Shown in pieces: positions 44,328 through 55,796 of a stretch of DNA of 64,000 bases. A program made the position numbers and the translations under genes. Source of the stretch: Cheiracanthium punctorium (lineage: Eukaryota; Arthropoda; Arachnida; Araneae; Cheiracanthiidae). Positions within the stretch are counted from its first letter, which is position 1. Each line of letters begins with the position of its first letter. The notes beneath the pieces were generated by a model, which was not told the origin of the DNA, made no database searches, and saw only the letters and a list, made by a program, of their open reading frames with translations. The stretch lies in NCBI GenBank assembly GCA_038373885.1, contig JAWZYV010013140.1:1-64000 (forward strand), given 5' to 3'.

Positions 44328-45333
44328 AAAAAACGAGATAGAAATCGTTACAAAAAATTAATTAAATTGGCCAGAATATGTTTAGGGAACTTGAACACGA
44401 TTTATTAATTTGTAAATTGTTTTTCACTATTAAAAGGAAACTCCCATTCAAATAACAGATGAGAGTTAATTTTCAGTCGAAACGATCGCATCTTGTTATA
44501 AGTATCATTTTGTGTTTTTTCACAAAGTTTTTATTTATTTTAACGTTTAAACACCAGTATCTTTGAGTGTTTTTTCTGCAACAGATCAGGGTAAGTCGAT
44601 GTAGTCCGTATACTTTCGATTCGTGCTGTGTCATTTCTCAAAACAGCTGGTGACATCGAATGAGCATTTCGTCCTTGCCACGAGGGTAAACAAAAGTTCT
44701 CAGATTTGTCCCCGTGTCATTTCGACAAAAAATAAAATTGAACATACGCAAGATGCGCCAAACAGTGTGATTTATGAGAGTAAAGCCGCAAACTGACCTC
44801 GAAATGTTTGTCCATTCATTTTATTCTTTTACATGGTTTATGATCATTCGCCGGAACGTGCTTATGACATGCGTCGTATTAATATAGTGCGTTGCGGTAC
44901 ATAACTATGTAGCAGTCACATGTCTCAACACCTGTTGGATAATCATGCTCCACTTGATTGTGGTGCAAATTTTTTTCCCCCTCGAGAGCCTGTTCTATAA
45001 ATGTTTGTGTTTTAAATGTTTTGGGAATTCACGTCCGTTGCGAAATAGACTTGTGTGACTTGCGGCGAGTAATTATTTTATATGTAAGCGATCGAACATG
45101 CCGGAGAAAATTCAATTCACACTTTCACTTGTTTATCTTGTTGCATCACCTTGATTCGAGCATTTTCTCAAACTGGTGTCTTTGTAAGAGACTTGAAAAA
45201 AAGAGGGAAGGGGGTGTTTTCAATCCGCTGCATTCTTCTTTTTTTTTTTTTTTAATGTACGTTCAGCGATAATTTTTAACCACAAGGATCGATTTCTAAG
45301 ATGTTTTTTTAAAATGGGAAGGGGATACTTTAG
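44328..45333. other. No gene or repeat recognised
   Basis: About 1 kb of moderately AT-rich DNA. A donor-like CAGGGTAAGT with an upstream acceptor-like TTTTTTCTGCAACAG lies at about 44568-44595, leaving an implausibly short exon; I attach no gene to it. Confidence 0.35.
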
Positions 45334-45613
45334 AAGTCAAGTCAAACTATGGCGCAACAGCCCTTCTGCGGAGCCAAGGAACCGCGCCTTCGCGACCAGG
45401 GGCTCTGGGAGTGCGGATTCATATGCCTTGGCCAGGTAGGTGGTCAGCCTGACGCGAAGCCCCGAATGTTTGACCTCAAGCAAGTTTGGTTATCATTTTA
45501 TCGACCCACTCAAAGGATGAAAGGCTGAGTCGACCTTGATCAGCTCGAGATTCGTACCCCGGAACTCTGGGACGGCAGCGCAGTGCGCTAACCATTACAC
45601 CACTGGGCTTCAC
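45334..45613 (-). mobile_element. tRNA-derived SINE, family 2
   Basis: On the minus strand the head reads CCCAGTGGTGTAATGGTTAG (A box), CGCACTGCGCTGCCG, then GGTACGAATCTC (B box, one change from consensus), followed by a GC-rich body (CCAAGGCATATGAATCC, GGGCTGTTGCGCCATAG) ending near TTGACTTGACTTC. This is a Pol III promoter fused to a SINE body. The head is duplicated next door (45849-45942). Confidence 0.75.
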
Positions 45614-46173
45614 ACTTTAAGAGTAGTCCCGTATTAATTTGATCAGTTTTGATGATACGATGAATTACAAAATAACCAAAGTCTTCAACTCTTATGAGTA
45701 CACAAACGAAACTTGGGCAAATCTCTTAGGCGGACCGGGGGCCCTACCACGATGTTATCGGAAAGTTTTCCGTAGTGGGAAAAGCCAAGCCTTCTCTTTT
45801 CATGACGTCACAATCCTAGAAACATCCGATGTGTGTTATTACGATCCAGGCTGAGTCGACCTTGATCAGCTCGAGATTTGTACCCCGGAACTCTGGGACG
45901 GCAGCGCAGTGCGCTAACCATTACACCACTGGGCTTCCCACTTTAAGAGTAGTCCCGTATTAATTTGATCAGTTTTGATGATACGATGAATTGCAAAATA
46001 ACCAAAGTCTTCAACTCTTATGAGTACACAAACGAAACTTGGGCAAATCTCTTAGGCGGACCGGGGGCCCTACCACGATGTTATCGGAAAGTTTTCCGTA
46101 GCGGGAAAAGCCAAGCCTTCTCTTTTCATGACGTCACAATCCGAGAAACATCCGATGTGTGTTATTACGATCC
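45523..46173. repeat. Recent tandem duplication, two units of 326 bp
   Basis: The segment 45523-45847 is repeated at 45849-46173 with only a handful of substitutions (for example TTACAAAATAACC versus TTGCAAAATAACC). Each unit joins the SINE head to about 230 bp of another sequence containing GGAAAGTTTTCCGTAG and CATGACGTCACAATCC. The break falls inside the SINE, so the duplication happened after the SINE inserted. Confidence 0.9.
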
Positions 46174-46461
46174 TATCGTATATCGTAATTGTTTTGATGT
46201 CGGAAATAATGTTGTTGTTGTTGTTGTTTTTTCCCGACTGGGATGGAAACTTCGGATTGGGATGGAAACGCTGAACACTCCATCAAAAGGCCCCCCTTTC
46301 CTCGGCAAGCTTGAGATTGCCTGCCTGTCAAAAAATACACCCTTCCTTGATGGATGTCTTCAGAATTTTCGAGGGGTTGGAGCACAATGGCACAATGCCC
46401 TCGTTTAAGAAATTGTAGAAATAGGGGAGGAAGCAGTGTATTGTGTGATTGGTGTGTCTCT

Positions 46462-46592
46462 GTTACCCGATAGTACCGGAATCATCACAACAGGGGCTCT
46501 ACCACCGTATTACCGAAAAGCTCTCGGTAGCGGATAAATCGAGCCTTCTTTTCTCATGAGTCACAATCCGAGAAATTTCCGATGTGCCCTAG
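46462..46592 (+). repeat. Diverged third copy of the tandem-duplicated segment
   Basis: GGGGCTCTACCACCGTATTA, GAAAAGCTCTCGGTAGCGG and CACAATCCGAGAAATTTCCG parallel the GGGGGCCCTACCACG, GAAAGTTTTCCGTAGCGG and CACAATCCGAGAAACATCCG of the units at 45.5-46.2 kb. This shows the segment is a dispersed repeat in its own right. A GTT trinucleotide run lies at 46209-46228. Confidence 0.6.
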
Positions 46593-46599
46593 CACGTAA

Positions 46600-47611
46600 T
46601 TTGTTCGGTGTTTGATCGCTCTCCGTATACGTACAAACATAAAACTGAAATTTTCTCTTCGATTGCGTTATTTAGTCTGCGTAATCCGAGTTGGTGTCGG
46701 TCCCGACCAACTTGGATTATCGGAACTCGACTCTATTCGAGTGTTCTAGCTATGTCCATTATGATGAGTTTCTGCAAATTTCGTCTGGGTTAGGCTAGGG
46801 GAAAACTGACATAATTGGAAGTTTTTTGGAAAGCAAAGTGTAATCGTGAAAGATATGTAGTTAATCACGAACAGGCGGCTGTCGTTAACAAATGATTTAA
46901 AAAATATTGTTTTATTGTTTTAACAGGACCATTACAGGATTCATTTTATCGCTTTCATCCGTATTCACTAAAATAAGCTTCGGGCATCAGAAATGCGAAT
47001 TTCTAAGAAAGCTGATTTCAGTTTAAAATGCATTTTTTAGAGTAAGATTATTAAAATCGTGTGCGCCGGTGTACATTGAAATTTTTTTCTCGATTTTAAA
47101 ATCAAACCGTATAATCTTTGCCCAAATTAGAAATTCAAATTATTATTCATGTAATTTATTTCTTAGTGAGAACTGTAACGTTTTACTTATCTTGTGAGCA
47201 TTATCTATCGTATCATGGCGATCTAACAGGTATGCCGTCAGTAACTATATTCAAGAAAAGCCGCGCTTTCCTTATTATTTATTGGGAGAATTTGTCGTAT
47301 AATTATCCTGTAACATATTGCAATCGTTCTAGATATGTCATGAAACAAAAATGCTAATATCATATAAATCTGAAGTTCGCGATCACAGACCCCAATTTCT
47401 TAAGAGAAAATTATAGTCTGTCAATCCAATTCTTGTCTAGCCTACCTATTAACTAACATTCATTTCAATAATCATCCTATCCTAGAACTGACTTTTCAGC
47501 CTTGCATTCTGGTGATTTTTTTTCTGAATTACATTATTGAATGGGCCTTGGCTAATATAATACTCAGCTGCTGCGAATTCCTCTTATACAGGGACTTTTT
47601 TTATCCTGTAA
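46600..47611. other. No gene; one Tc1-type MITE remnant
   Basis: At 46680-46735 a compact inverted repeat (AATCCGAGTTGGTGTCGG with CCGACCAACTTGGATT, then CGGAACTCGACTCT) resembles fused sub-terminal parts of elements like the one at 23015-23797. The rest is AT-rich without coding signal. Confidence 0.4.
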
Positions 47612-47645
47612 CTAGGGGCCAAGGGGCCTTCAATTTTCTTCTCTA

Positions 47646-48952
47646 CTAGGGGCCAAGGCCCCCAGACTCGCTACGCTCGCTTTTCGTATGAGAGATTCGG
47701 CCCCTAATCAGGCTTATTCGTAAAAAAGACATAATTTCAATAGACAAAACCCGAAGATTGGATCAGATAGAATGTTACTGAGCTAAGCTACACATTGCTT
47801 GGTTCTTGTATCTTCATTGGTACATAAAAATTTAAACTTCACACTACAGTAGACCCCCTACCCCTCATAACACGGAAGATATTTTGTTATGGGAATCCGT
47901 GTTGTACGGGTCCTGAGCTATACTCCACCTGGAGTGCGGACTTCGCTTATAATCGCTGGAAAAATTATTTGCACTCCTCAGAAACACAATGATATTTAAT
48001 GTTGCCATTCAAAAGTTATATTAATTAGGAGCTAAAGCGTAATAAAATCAGAACATCTGTTTCAGCTGTGTTTTTAATAATGTAAAACCTATTGGAAACA
48101 CCTTGCGAATTTGCCACCCATGGCGATTTTTCATTATTTGGCGACTTGCGTACATGTAAAGTTAATAAAAGCTACGGAACAGACAGAATAGCCTGCCACC
48201 CATGGCGACTTTTCATTATTTGGCGATTTACACATGCTTACAACCTATATTTACTGTTCATTTAAGGTTACCGGAAAACCGTTATCCATATTTTCATTTA
48301 CATAATCGTTTGCAGATTGGCGTACTTAACACCACGAATTATACCATCTCGACGCGCTAGCAAATATCCAAAGTGTACTATAACTGCTATAATGGCATAG
48401 TTAACGCCGCCAAATATTTCTACTGGTAGCAAATAATCCAGCTGGACGAGAACCGGCTTTAAAATAATCTGCATTTTAATTATTTTTGATTTTCAAGATA
48501 TTAGTTATTCTGTTTTGGAAAAATGAATAATCGCTAATTCTAAACTCCTGTTGTCTAAGCGAACTTACTATTTGAAAATTGTCAACTTTGTGTAACACAT
48601 TTTGAGTTACTTTTTTCATATAGTTTTTATTTTAGCGTAAAATAGGCGTAATTCAAACTCATGTTTGTAAATTTCACGCGATTCTAGATACTTGGAAACG
48701 CTTTGTTGCAAAGGAATGAATGATTTTATGTCAAATCTGGCAACCATTCGGTTTATTTTTTCAGTTTTTTATTAATATCTTCTAAAATGATTCGAGTTTC
48801 GAAATTTAAATCAGCTTAGCAGGTTCCTCGGAATTTTTCGAATCTGTAGGCACCTTAGTCGAAACTCAAATCCCCACGGTTTAGGAGGAGATAATCTGAC
48901 AAGCTTTGACAGCGGCGGCGACAGCGGCCTTTACTTTTTTTTAGAATAGAGA
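47646..48952 (-). mobile_element. Non-autonomous Helitron, complete, copy B
   Basis: Minus-strand start ATCTCTATTCTAAAAAAAA at 48952 (element begins at TC) and end hairpin GGGGGCCTTGGCCCC with CTAG at 47646-47649, then T. 1307 bp. Most of the sequence is nearly the same as copy A (33498-35076), but it lacks the 210-bp internal duplication, and a GGCGGCGACAGC triplet expansion lies near the 5' end. A second partial 3' terminus, ACTAGGGGCCAAGGGGCC, lies about 30 bp outside, at 47615-47632. Confidence 0.88.
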
Positions 48953-49290
48953 TACGCCCTATATTATATAAAGTAGCAGTTTGGCATAGAAAATTCTTTC
49001 TAGTGCGGTGAGTGCTTTCGTTCATATTCTTTTGCCGCCATCAGATTTTGTGCTCTAAATTCAAAAAGAAAACAGTAATATTTTTGTAAAAAGTAGTAAA
49101 TACGATAAATAAGTATATGTACTTTAACTGCTGAAGTTTTTTATTTTAAAAAATTATACTTTTTTCCCCCTTTAAAAAAATTGTTGTCATTTTTATAAAA
49201 GATGCTTGCCACAATATCTTCTTTGCTACAGGAATTCAGAAATTGATGGTTCTCGATTATCCGAAAAATTCTGCAGGGATTTCAGTAAAC

Positions 49291-49460
49291 TATTGGCGTA
49301 GCCAAGGGGGAGGATAGGGGGTCACACCCCCCCCCCATGAGGAATATTTTGCGCTACAAAATGTATATTCTTCACTTCCTTATCACACACACGTATACAT
49401 ATATGTGAGTTGCAATGCAATAGTCGTAACCCCCATGAGAAATGTTTGGCTACGCCACTG
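49291..49460. mobile_element. hAT MITE with 8-bp target duplication
   Basis: Ends TATTGGCGTAGCCAAG and TTGGCTACGCCACTG, flanked by the perfect 8-bp repeat CAGTAAAC at 49283-49290 and 49461-49468. Interior (AAATGTATATTCTTCACT, ACACACGTATACATATATG) is shared with 61711-61879 and 14545-14850. 170 bp, non-coding. Confidence 0.85.
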
Positions 49461-49468
49461 CAGTAAAC

Positions 49469-50038
49469 CAAAATTGATTCAGTCATAATGCCGTTTAGAT
49501 AACCTGAGTCCTAATCCACTGAATTTGAAGGCTTCTGTAAAAAAAATAAATATCCGAATTTTTATTGTTTTCAAAGGACTGCACAGAGCATTGCTGCAAA
49601 GATTTAAAATCAAACACAAGAGGAAGAAATAAGAGTTTCAAACTTCTCTAACAGACCATCTATTCTGTAAGACGATGTTGAAAAGTGTTTTATGACCAGA
49701 TATATTTGGAATAATTCTTTTATTTAAAATTTTTTTATCTTAAAAATTCTTTTTATTTATTTCTTTTTTAGCCCTGGGGTGCTATTAATCTCATGCCAAT
49801 ATTTGGGAGTTGTATCACTTTTTAAAATTTAACAGGAAAACAAATAAGTCTACTCTTGAATTATAATGCGCTTTCCTACATGATGAAGCAAAAAAGACAA
49901 ATAGGACTCACATATGAATTATGATGCACTTTCCAACATAATGAAATAAATGGAAAGCGCGTAAGTAGTGCGCAGTTAATCTAAAGAAATTTCGGACTTT
50001 TTTTTTAACTTTTTAAAATACTGTATTATTATTATTAT
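49469..50038. other. No gene or repeat recognised
   Basis: AT-rich sequence ending in a TTA/ATT trinucleotide run at 50026-50038 directly before the next element. Confidence 0.4.
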
Positions 50039-51486
50039 ACTTCCTTGTACGGAGTATAAGGAAGTAATGCAAAAAATTTCGGGAGCCAGATATCGACGAG
50101 AAAAACCGATTTTGACAACGTCTAAATTTACTTTTAAGAATTTTTTTCGATGCATCTCATGTACTCGTGCATGCACGTTCATATAAATGCATGTATAACT
50201 CATATTGACCGACCGCGAGTCTATTTTGCGACTTTGCGAGTCTATTTTCCGTGACGTCTGTACGTCTATGCGTTATGTAACTCGCATATCTCAAAAACTA
50301 TTGGTCTAAAATGTTGAAACTTTATAGTTAGGATTATTGTAACATCTAGTTGTGCACCTCCCCTTTTGATCTGAATCGACTGGATAGTTTAAATACAGGG
50401 CCACCCAAAATATTCGAAATACAATACGAAAGTTCTATGGGCAGAAATTCATTAAAGCGTAGTTTAGAGGTATTAGGCTGTTTCAAACGAGTCAGAAGTG
50501 GCGTATACTGTTAAGGGTTACAAAATTAATCTCTCCATTGAAAACTGTGTCTGCATCATTTATAGTTCTGCTACAAATACTCAAAAGAATTCCAATACAT
50601 TACGGTCAATGGCAGTTTTAGGGACATTCATCCATTTCAAGCACAATACCATCCTACCATGCAGTTGAGTAATGGCCCGACCACGGTCACGTGCCTACCT
50701 CAAAAATTACGCCGAAAATTCGCCCAGCTTTATTGGCGACTTTTGGTGTACGTGTGTATGTATTTAACTCTCATGTCTCAAAAACTATAATTCGTAGAAT
50801 GTTCAAATTTCATATATAAAATTGATGCGAGATCTAGTTGTGCATCTCGATTTTTAGTTCCAATCTACTAGAGAGTTTATTTGCAGGACCACCCAAAAGA
50901 ATTTCAATACATTAATGTCTACGGACATCTTCAATATTATGTCTGTAGTCAGTCATTGTTTGGCCCACGCCCAAGATCTCGCCATTTGTCATCGACCTTG
51001 GCAAGTTTTGCCGAAATATCGCCAAATTGGGAGCCAAAAATAATTTCGTATTTCGCATAACGAATAACGCTAAAATTTTTAACCGTAGAATGCTGAAATT
51101 TCATATTTAGAACTATTGTAACATCTAACTGTGCATCCCTTTTTTTTATTGCAATCCACTGGGTATTTTGTTTAAATTTTTTTACAGGATCACCCAAACG
51201 ACTTTAAATACATTCAATTCATTAGAAGTCTGTGTTCAATTACTGCTTTGGCTAGCCCCAAACTGCCGCAAACTATCTCAAGCTTGTCGGCTTTTGGCGA
51301 AATATTGCCAAAATAAGTTTCAAAAACAAATCTTTCAAATTGAACCCAGCTTGGCAATATCGAAAATATTTGGATAGAAATCGCTAAACCGTAGTATATT
51401 ACTGCAGTATTTTATCTCTTTCAAACAAAATAAGTTAAGATGAAGTCCCCGAAAATATTTTTGATTTAATAGCCGTGCCAGGAAGT
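50039..51486 (-). mobile_element. Unclassified satellite-bearing element, copy 2 (inverted)
   Basis: Bounded by ACTTCCTTGTACGGAG at the left and GCCGTGCCAGGAAGT at the right, it is the reverse complement of the element at 42365-44327 along its length but 1448 bp long, with one unit instead of three in each internal array. The left end folds as ACTTCCTTGTAC...ATAAGGAAGT. Shared sub-terminal landmarks include TAACATCTAGTTGTGCAC and GCAATATCG near 51350. The flanking AATCTGATGTG beyond the shared end also recurs beside copy 1, so the true border may lie a little further out. Confidence 0.6.
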
Positions 51487-51654
51487 CCACATCAGATTAG
51501 TATTATCATTTTATTTATTTTTTCACACACACAAATATAAGAAAAATTATCTTGAAGTGTTTGAAATTCTTTAGAAATAATTTTATTTAACCAAATGTCA
51601 TGTAACTTGGTTTCAGAAAGCAGAGGACATATTTAACTGGACCTTATTTCAGTA

Positions 51655-51860
51655 TGGCTAGCTGAAGTATGAGGGTCGGGATTCTTGCCTACCGCGCGGC
51701 TGTCGATCTAAAGGTCAGGATTATTGGGCGTTTCTCTCAAGATTTTACTTCAATGCACGCCAAAACCTCTTAAAAAGCCCTCAGCCCAAGACATTTCATT
51801 TTAGGCAGATACCCCTTGTAGAAGTTTCGTTTACCACAATACAATGCAACACTATACACA
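51655..51860 (+). mobile_element. tRNA-derived SINE, family 1, worn copy
   Basis: GCTGAAGTATGAGGGTCGGG, CTACCGCGCGGCTGTCGATC, TAAAGGTCAGGATTATTGGG and CCACAATACAATGCAACAC follow the family order seen at 32.4, 40.9 and 62.7 kb. The promoter head is degraded. Confidence 0.6.
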
Positions 51861-52042
51861 GGAGACATAAGACAGTATGGCGATTTCACTAAACATTACT
51901 AAATCACCCTCGTGACCATTTCAAAAATTCAAAGGTTTATACTTGAAATTATGCTATTTCTGCCTGCACTGCAGATTGCTCCTTATATTTTTACGTACGT
52001 GCTTTTGTGATATTTCTTTCATGTTAAAACTTATTAAATTAT

Positions 52043-52285
52043 GTGTTTTGCGTAATGGCCAAAAGCCAGTATAGAGACGATTTCCTAGATTTTGGTATCA
52101 CATTTGTAATTGATCGAGGAACAATAAAACCTCAATGCGTCATACGTAATAAAGCACTCAGTGATAAGTTTCTTATAGAAAATAAATTAAAAGGAAGGAT
52201 ACTTCGAGACAAAACATTGCATTTTACTAACTAAAGAACGAAGTTTCTTTTAAAGAAAAGAACAACATTTGACGAATCATCTATG
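52043..52285 (+). pseudogene. hAT (ZBED5/SCAND3-like) transposase N-terminal fragment
   Basis: The frame reads AKSQYRDDFLDFGITFVIDR then GTIKPQCVIRNKALSDKF and HFTN before a stop at 52232-52234. 'YLxFGFTF', then 'PQCVxCNKxLSxxxM', then 'HL..KHP' is the BED-type zinc finger of ZBED5-like hAT proteins; here the second finger Cys is Arg and the His part is lost. No catalytic part follows; a hAT MITE begins at 52331. Confidence 0.65.
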
Positions 52286-52330
52286 CTGGACCTCTATGAA
52301 AAGGGCTAGTCCTGCGTTCTTTTTGTAGCA

Positions 52331-52504
52331 CAGGCTTTTTGATTATCGCACGGCCGTTTGGGGCCCTTATCCTGGGCACTGCATACAGATAGAGGCAAAA
52401 AACTGAGTATGTGTATAGTTGAGCAAAATATACGGCGGTGCTGTATATAGGGGCACACAATTTGAAAAGTGCCCTGGGCATAAAAATGTTATAATCAGGC
52501 CCTG
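52331..52504. mobile_element. hAT MITE with near-perfect 8-bp target duplication
   Basis: Left end CAGGCTTTTTGATTATCGC and right end (complement) CAGGGCCTGATTATAACAT, with shared GGGCAC sub-terminal blocks; flanks TTGTAGCA and ATGTAGCA agree at seven of eight bases. Non-coding, 174 bp. Confidence 0.6.
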
Positions 52505-52512
52505 ATGTAGCA

Positions 52513-53131
52513 TTTTGAACTGGAAGAGAAAAAAAGTAAGCATAATTAATATTGGAGTAGATTTGGCCAAATCAGCTACAGTAGATGTGGATATGATTCA
52601 CATTATCCAAAATATACCCGAAACGTGCCACTAATTAAATTAATTTAACGATTACCACCCGCTACGGACACATAAAATAATTTAAAACTTTGCAAAATAA
52701 CACCATAAAAGCTACTTGTCAGGACACAGATGGAAGTACAAGAGTGAATGACTATGCTCAACTAGTTGCTTACGTACATTATGCTGGTAACAGTAAAATC
52801 AAGAAGAATTTTAATTTTCCCGTTCGGTCACCACCAGTGCCGAAGTACTGGTAACAGTGCCGAAGTACAGTAAACAAGCGCATTTTTTAAAGAAGAAGGT
52901 TTATCTTAAGAACAAAATGCCGTGATTTTGCACTAAAAATAGAAATATCACAATCTGAAAATGATATGGGATGCTGCCTTTCAAAAACATTTTCCTGCGT
53001 TTGAAAAGCTGTCTCATCTGAAGTAATGCATGGTCAAGGATCGCTCTGAAAAAAAGCAATTAACTTTTTAAAGTTAATAGATTTTAATTTTCTCTTATTC
53101 ATGTAATTTTTTTTCTAAGTGATCTATAATA
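52513..53131. other. No gene recognised
   Basis: AT-rich DNA; a short direct repeat AGTGCCGAAGTAC(A/T)G occurs twice near 52838-52872. No coding signal. Confidence 0.4.
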
Positions 53132-53268
53132 CAGTGGAACCTCCAAGTTTTGGACACTTTTCTGGGAAACGGAAAGTGTCCATAATATTGGAAATAACCT
53201 TGGACACCTCTGACAGTTGGACTCTTTTTAAGAGAACCGCCGGTGTCCAACTTACGGAGGTTCCACTG
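53132..53268. mobile_element. Tc1/mariner-type MITE, intact
   Basis: A 137-bp near-palindrome with ends CAGTGGAACCTCCAAGTTTT and TTACGGAGGTTCCACTG, flanked by TA on both sides (53130-53131 and 53269-53270). A related end occurs at 36569. Non-coding. Confidence 0.85.
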
Positions 53269-53270
53269 TA

Positions 53271-54399
53271 GTTACAAGCAAGATTTTCTCTTTTATAATA
53301 ACTTTCTTACAATAACGTACGTTTTATGCAGCTTTGTTTGGATGATTTCGAAAATCTAACATTCGTTAATAAGGAATATCAAGAAACACTTATAATTGTA
53401 ATATAGTACCAAGGATCGGGAGAGGTAAATCACATTGATTTTGAGTCGAGTCAAAAGAAGGTTAAGAAACTTTGGTCTAATTCAGGGAGCATTGGTGCAC
53501 CGAAAAGGGAGGGGGGGGTTAAAACACTCCGTAAAATCTGACACGTTGGGAAGCTTTAGTTCATATTAGCCTTATTTTTATTTTTTATTTCTAAATTCGT
53601 TTTTTTAATTTGTCATTAAAATAAAAAGGATGATTATATTATAATCGAATTAGCACTAATTATTTTTTGTTTAATTTGTATTTATTGTGAGAATAACACA
53701 CACACACCAAAAAAAAATTCCTTTTTTGATGCGCCACTGTTGTGGAAACGAGTACATTGAGAATTGCGGAAAAGCATCTTAACCCTAGTTGCTTCATTGT
53801 GGTTACAGACTCGAGGAGGATTAAACGTTTAAATTAAATATTTAATCACTCATCTTTAATGTTCATTTTGGCATACAGCAGGTGTGCCGGTTTACGCATA
53901 CCAACGGAAGAACAATGTTTGTGGTATTTTTCGCTGCTATAAATTACACCGAAAGTAATTACAATGTGTGATGACGAATCTTTTACTGCATTTCAGCTTG
54001 TTCCCAAGGGTTCGCTGCAATAATTTCATTTAACACAACCTCATTTAATAACTAAAACACTCATGTTCCACATAGGTATTCATGTTATTAACGTAACAGA
54101 TTGCTGAGAGTAGCAATCATTCTTTTTTATTTATTTATTTATTTATTTTTTTACTGAGCAATTTTTGCACTGTTTGTTGCTACACCTACATATTCATTAA
54201 AAATGTAATTATGCTTCCGCAGAAAACAAACGGAGTTAAGTAACAGTAGAAAGAAAATATTCATCAGTTAAACCTTCAAGCAATAGGTCATTTTTAGTTT
54301 CTTTTGTTTTAATTTCCGTAACTTGATCTGAAATAGTTTAAAGCATGGCAGGTTCATTTAAAACTCTTCAATATATTAAATACTTTTTTTAAAATTAAA
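53271..54399. other. No gene; possible worn MITE
   Basis: From 53490 (AGCATTGGTGCACCG) to 53745 (TTTTGATGCGCCACTG) the sequence has loosely paired ends and a G-run, the habit of the hAT MITEs elsewhere in the window, but the match is poor. A TTTA-repeat lies near 54125-54150. Confidence 0.35.
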
Positions 54400-54401
54400 A
54401 T

Positions 54402-54700
54402 ACAGGGTATCCCGAAAAGGTGGTAACATGCTTTAATTCTTTATCTATTAGAGATAGGTGGGCAATGTAAATTGAAAAAAATCTTTAAAGTAAGGTAGGA
54501 TAAAAGACTGCAGCGAGAGAAAAAAATATCTCATAAATTTTTAAAAAGTTACAAGTTTTATATTTTGTGTACAGCCCCCGTACTAAAAAAATTCTCTTAG
54601 TAAAATGTGCCCCACGCTCTCATGAGGAGATGTACAAAATTTTAGCCTTTCATCATAAAAAGTCTCAGGGATTTGAAGATAAATATGGGTACTAATGAGT
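54402..54700 (+). mobile_element. Mariner-like element end, CAGGGTATCCC type, copy 1
   Basis: Starts CAGGGTATCCCGAAAAGGTG beside TA and matches 56925-57175 over about 270 bp (GTGGTA, AGAGATA..TG, AATGTGCCCCA, GAGGTGATGTACAAAATTT and variants). The right end is not recognisable. Non-coding. Confidence 0.55.
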
Positions 54701-54767
54701 ACTTTTTCATTTTAATAACAGCAGTTTAATGTGCCAAAGTTAGTAACCTCGTATTTTTATATTATTA

Positions 54768-55796
54768 CTAGCTGAAGTACCCGTTCTTCGCACGGGAATG
54801 AATGGACTTTTTGATATTACGATTTGTGGTGATTACTATTTATTGTAATAAAGAGATATAGCAAAATGGATATCGCATTATATTGTGTTTAATAACCATG
54901 CATACCGAATTTCAAGGCAATCGTTTGTACGGTGCAGAAGGCCATGCGGCGTAGCGCAATCTAGTGGCGAGTTTTAGCAAAACGGATACGGGGAAAATAT
55001 TCTTCGCATTCAGATATCGATGAATACGAAATTTCAGGACGATCGGCTGGACAGCCCTGAAGTTCATGCGTTGACGCGACATCTAACGCGAAACTCTTCC
55101 CCGTGTTCAAATATCTATGTATGCCTATTTTCATAGCGATCAGTTGCACAGTCAAGAAGTGATACACTGCAGCGCAATCTAGTGGTTAATTAAAGTAATG
55201 ATTTGCTACAGTGCCGTCAAGTGGCGAGTTATAGCAAAATGGATAACGCCAAAATATTCTCATTGTTCAAATAGCTATGTATACTGATTTTCATAGCGAC
55301 CGTTTGAATGGTCAAGAATTTGGCCTGCTGCAGCGTCATCTAGTGGCGAGTTAAAATAATAATGCATTGCAGTGCCATCTAGTGGTGAGTAACATCAAAA
55401 GGAACACAGTTAGAATATATTCTTCGTGCTGAAATGTGTAAGTATAAGAAATTTTATGCCGATCAGTCGAACGGTATAGAAGTTGATGCGTTGCAGCGCC
55501 ATTTAGCGGCAAGTTACAGCAAAATGGATTCTGAAAAATATTCTCCGTGTTCTAATATCCGCGTGTACCAAATTTCATCGAAATCGGTTGGACGATATTC
55601 GCATATACGCTAGTAACGGCTAAACGGAATAGAATTCGACCTTCCGCTGCGCCACCCGGTGGCAAGTTAGAGGAAAACGGATAACATAAAAGGCTTCTCC
55701 GTGATAAAAGACTTAGGTGAACCAAATTTCATGGTGCAACGGTGCTGGAGTTTTTCAACCTCATACACACATACCAACATTCATTTTTATCTATAA
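54768..55796 (-). mobile_element. Helitron with internal short repeats, copy C
   Basis: Minus-strand 3' end: hairpin CCCGTGCGAAGAACGGG, then TACTTCAG and TAG closing as CTAG (54768-54771) with host T after it. The 5' end near 55796 is worn (ATAGATAAAAATGAATGTTG, where TCTATATA-type starts are usual). Between them about eight degenerate units repeat GC(C/A)ATCTAGTGGCGAGTTA and AGCAAAATGGAT at irregular spacing. Non-coding. Confidence 0.65.

Noticed and set aside
44568..44595. Micro-exon between an acceptor-like and a donor-like site
   Set aside because: Implied exon of about 6 bases; without transcript data this is expected by chance in this amount of sequence.
45639..46408. Repeated frames beginning MISFDDTMN
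   Set aside because: The likeness of the two frames is explained by the 326-bp tandem duplication; the segment is a dispersed repeat with no protein family.
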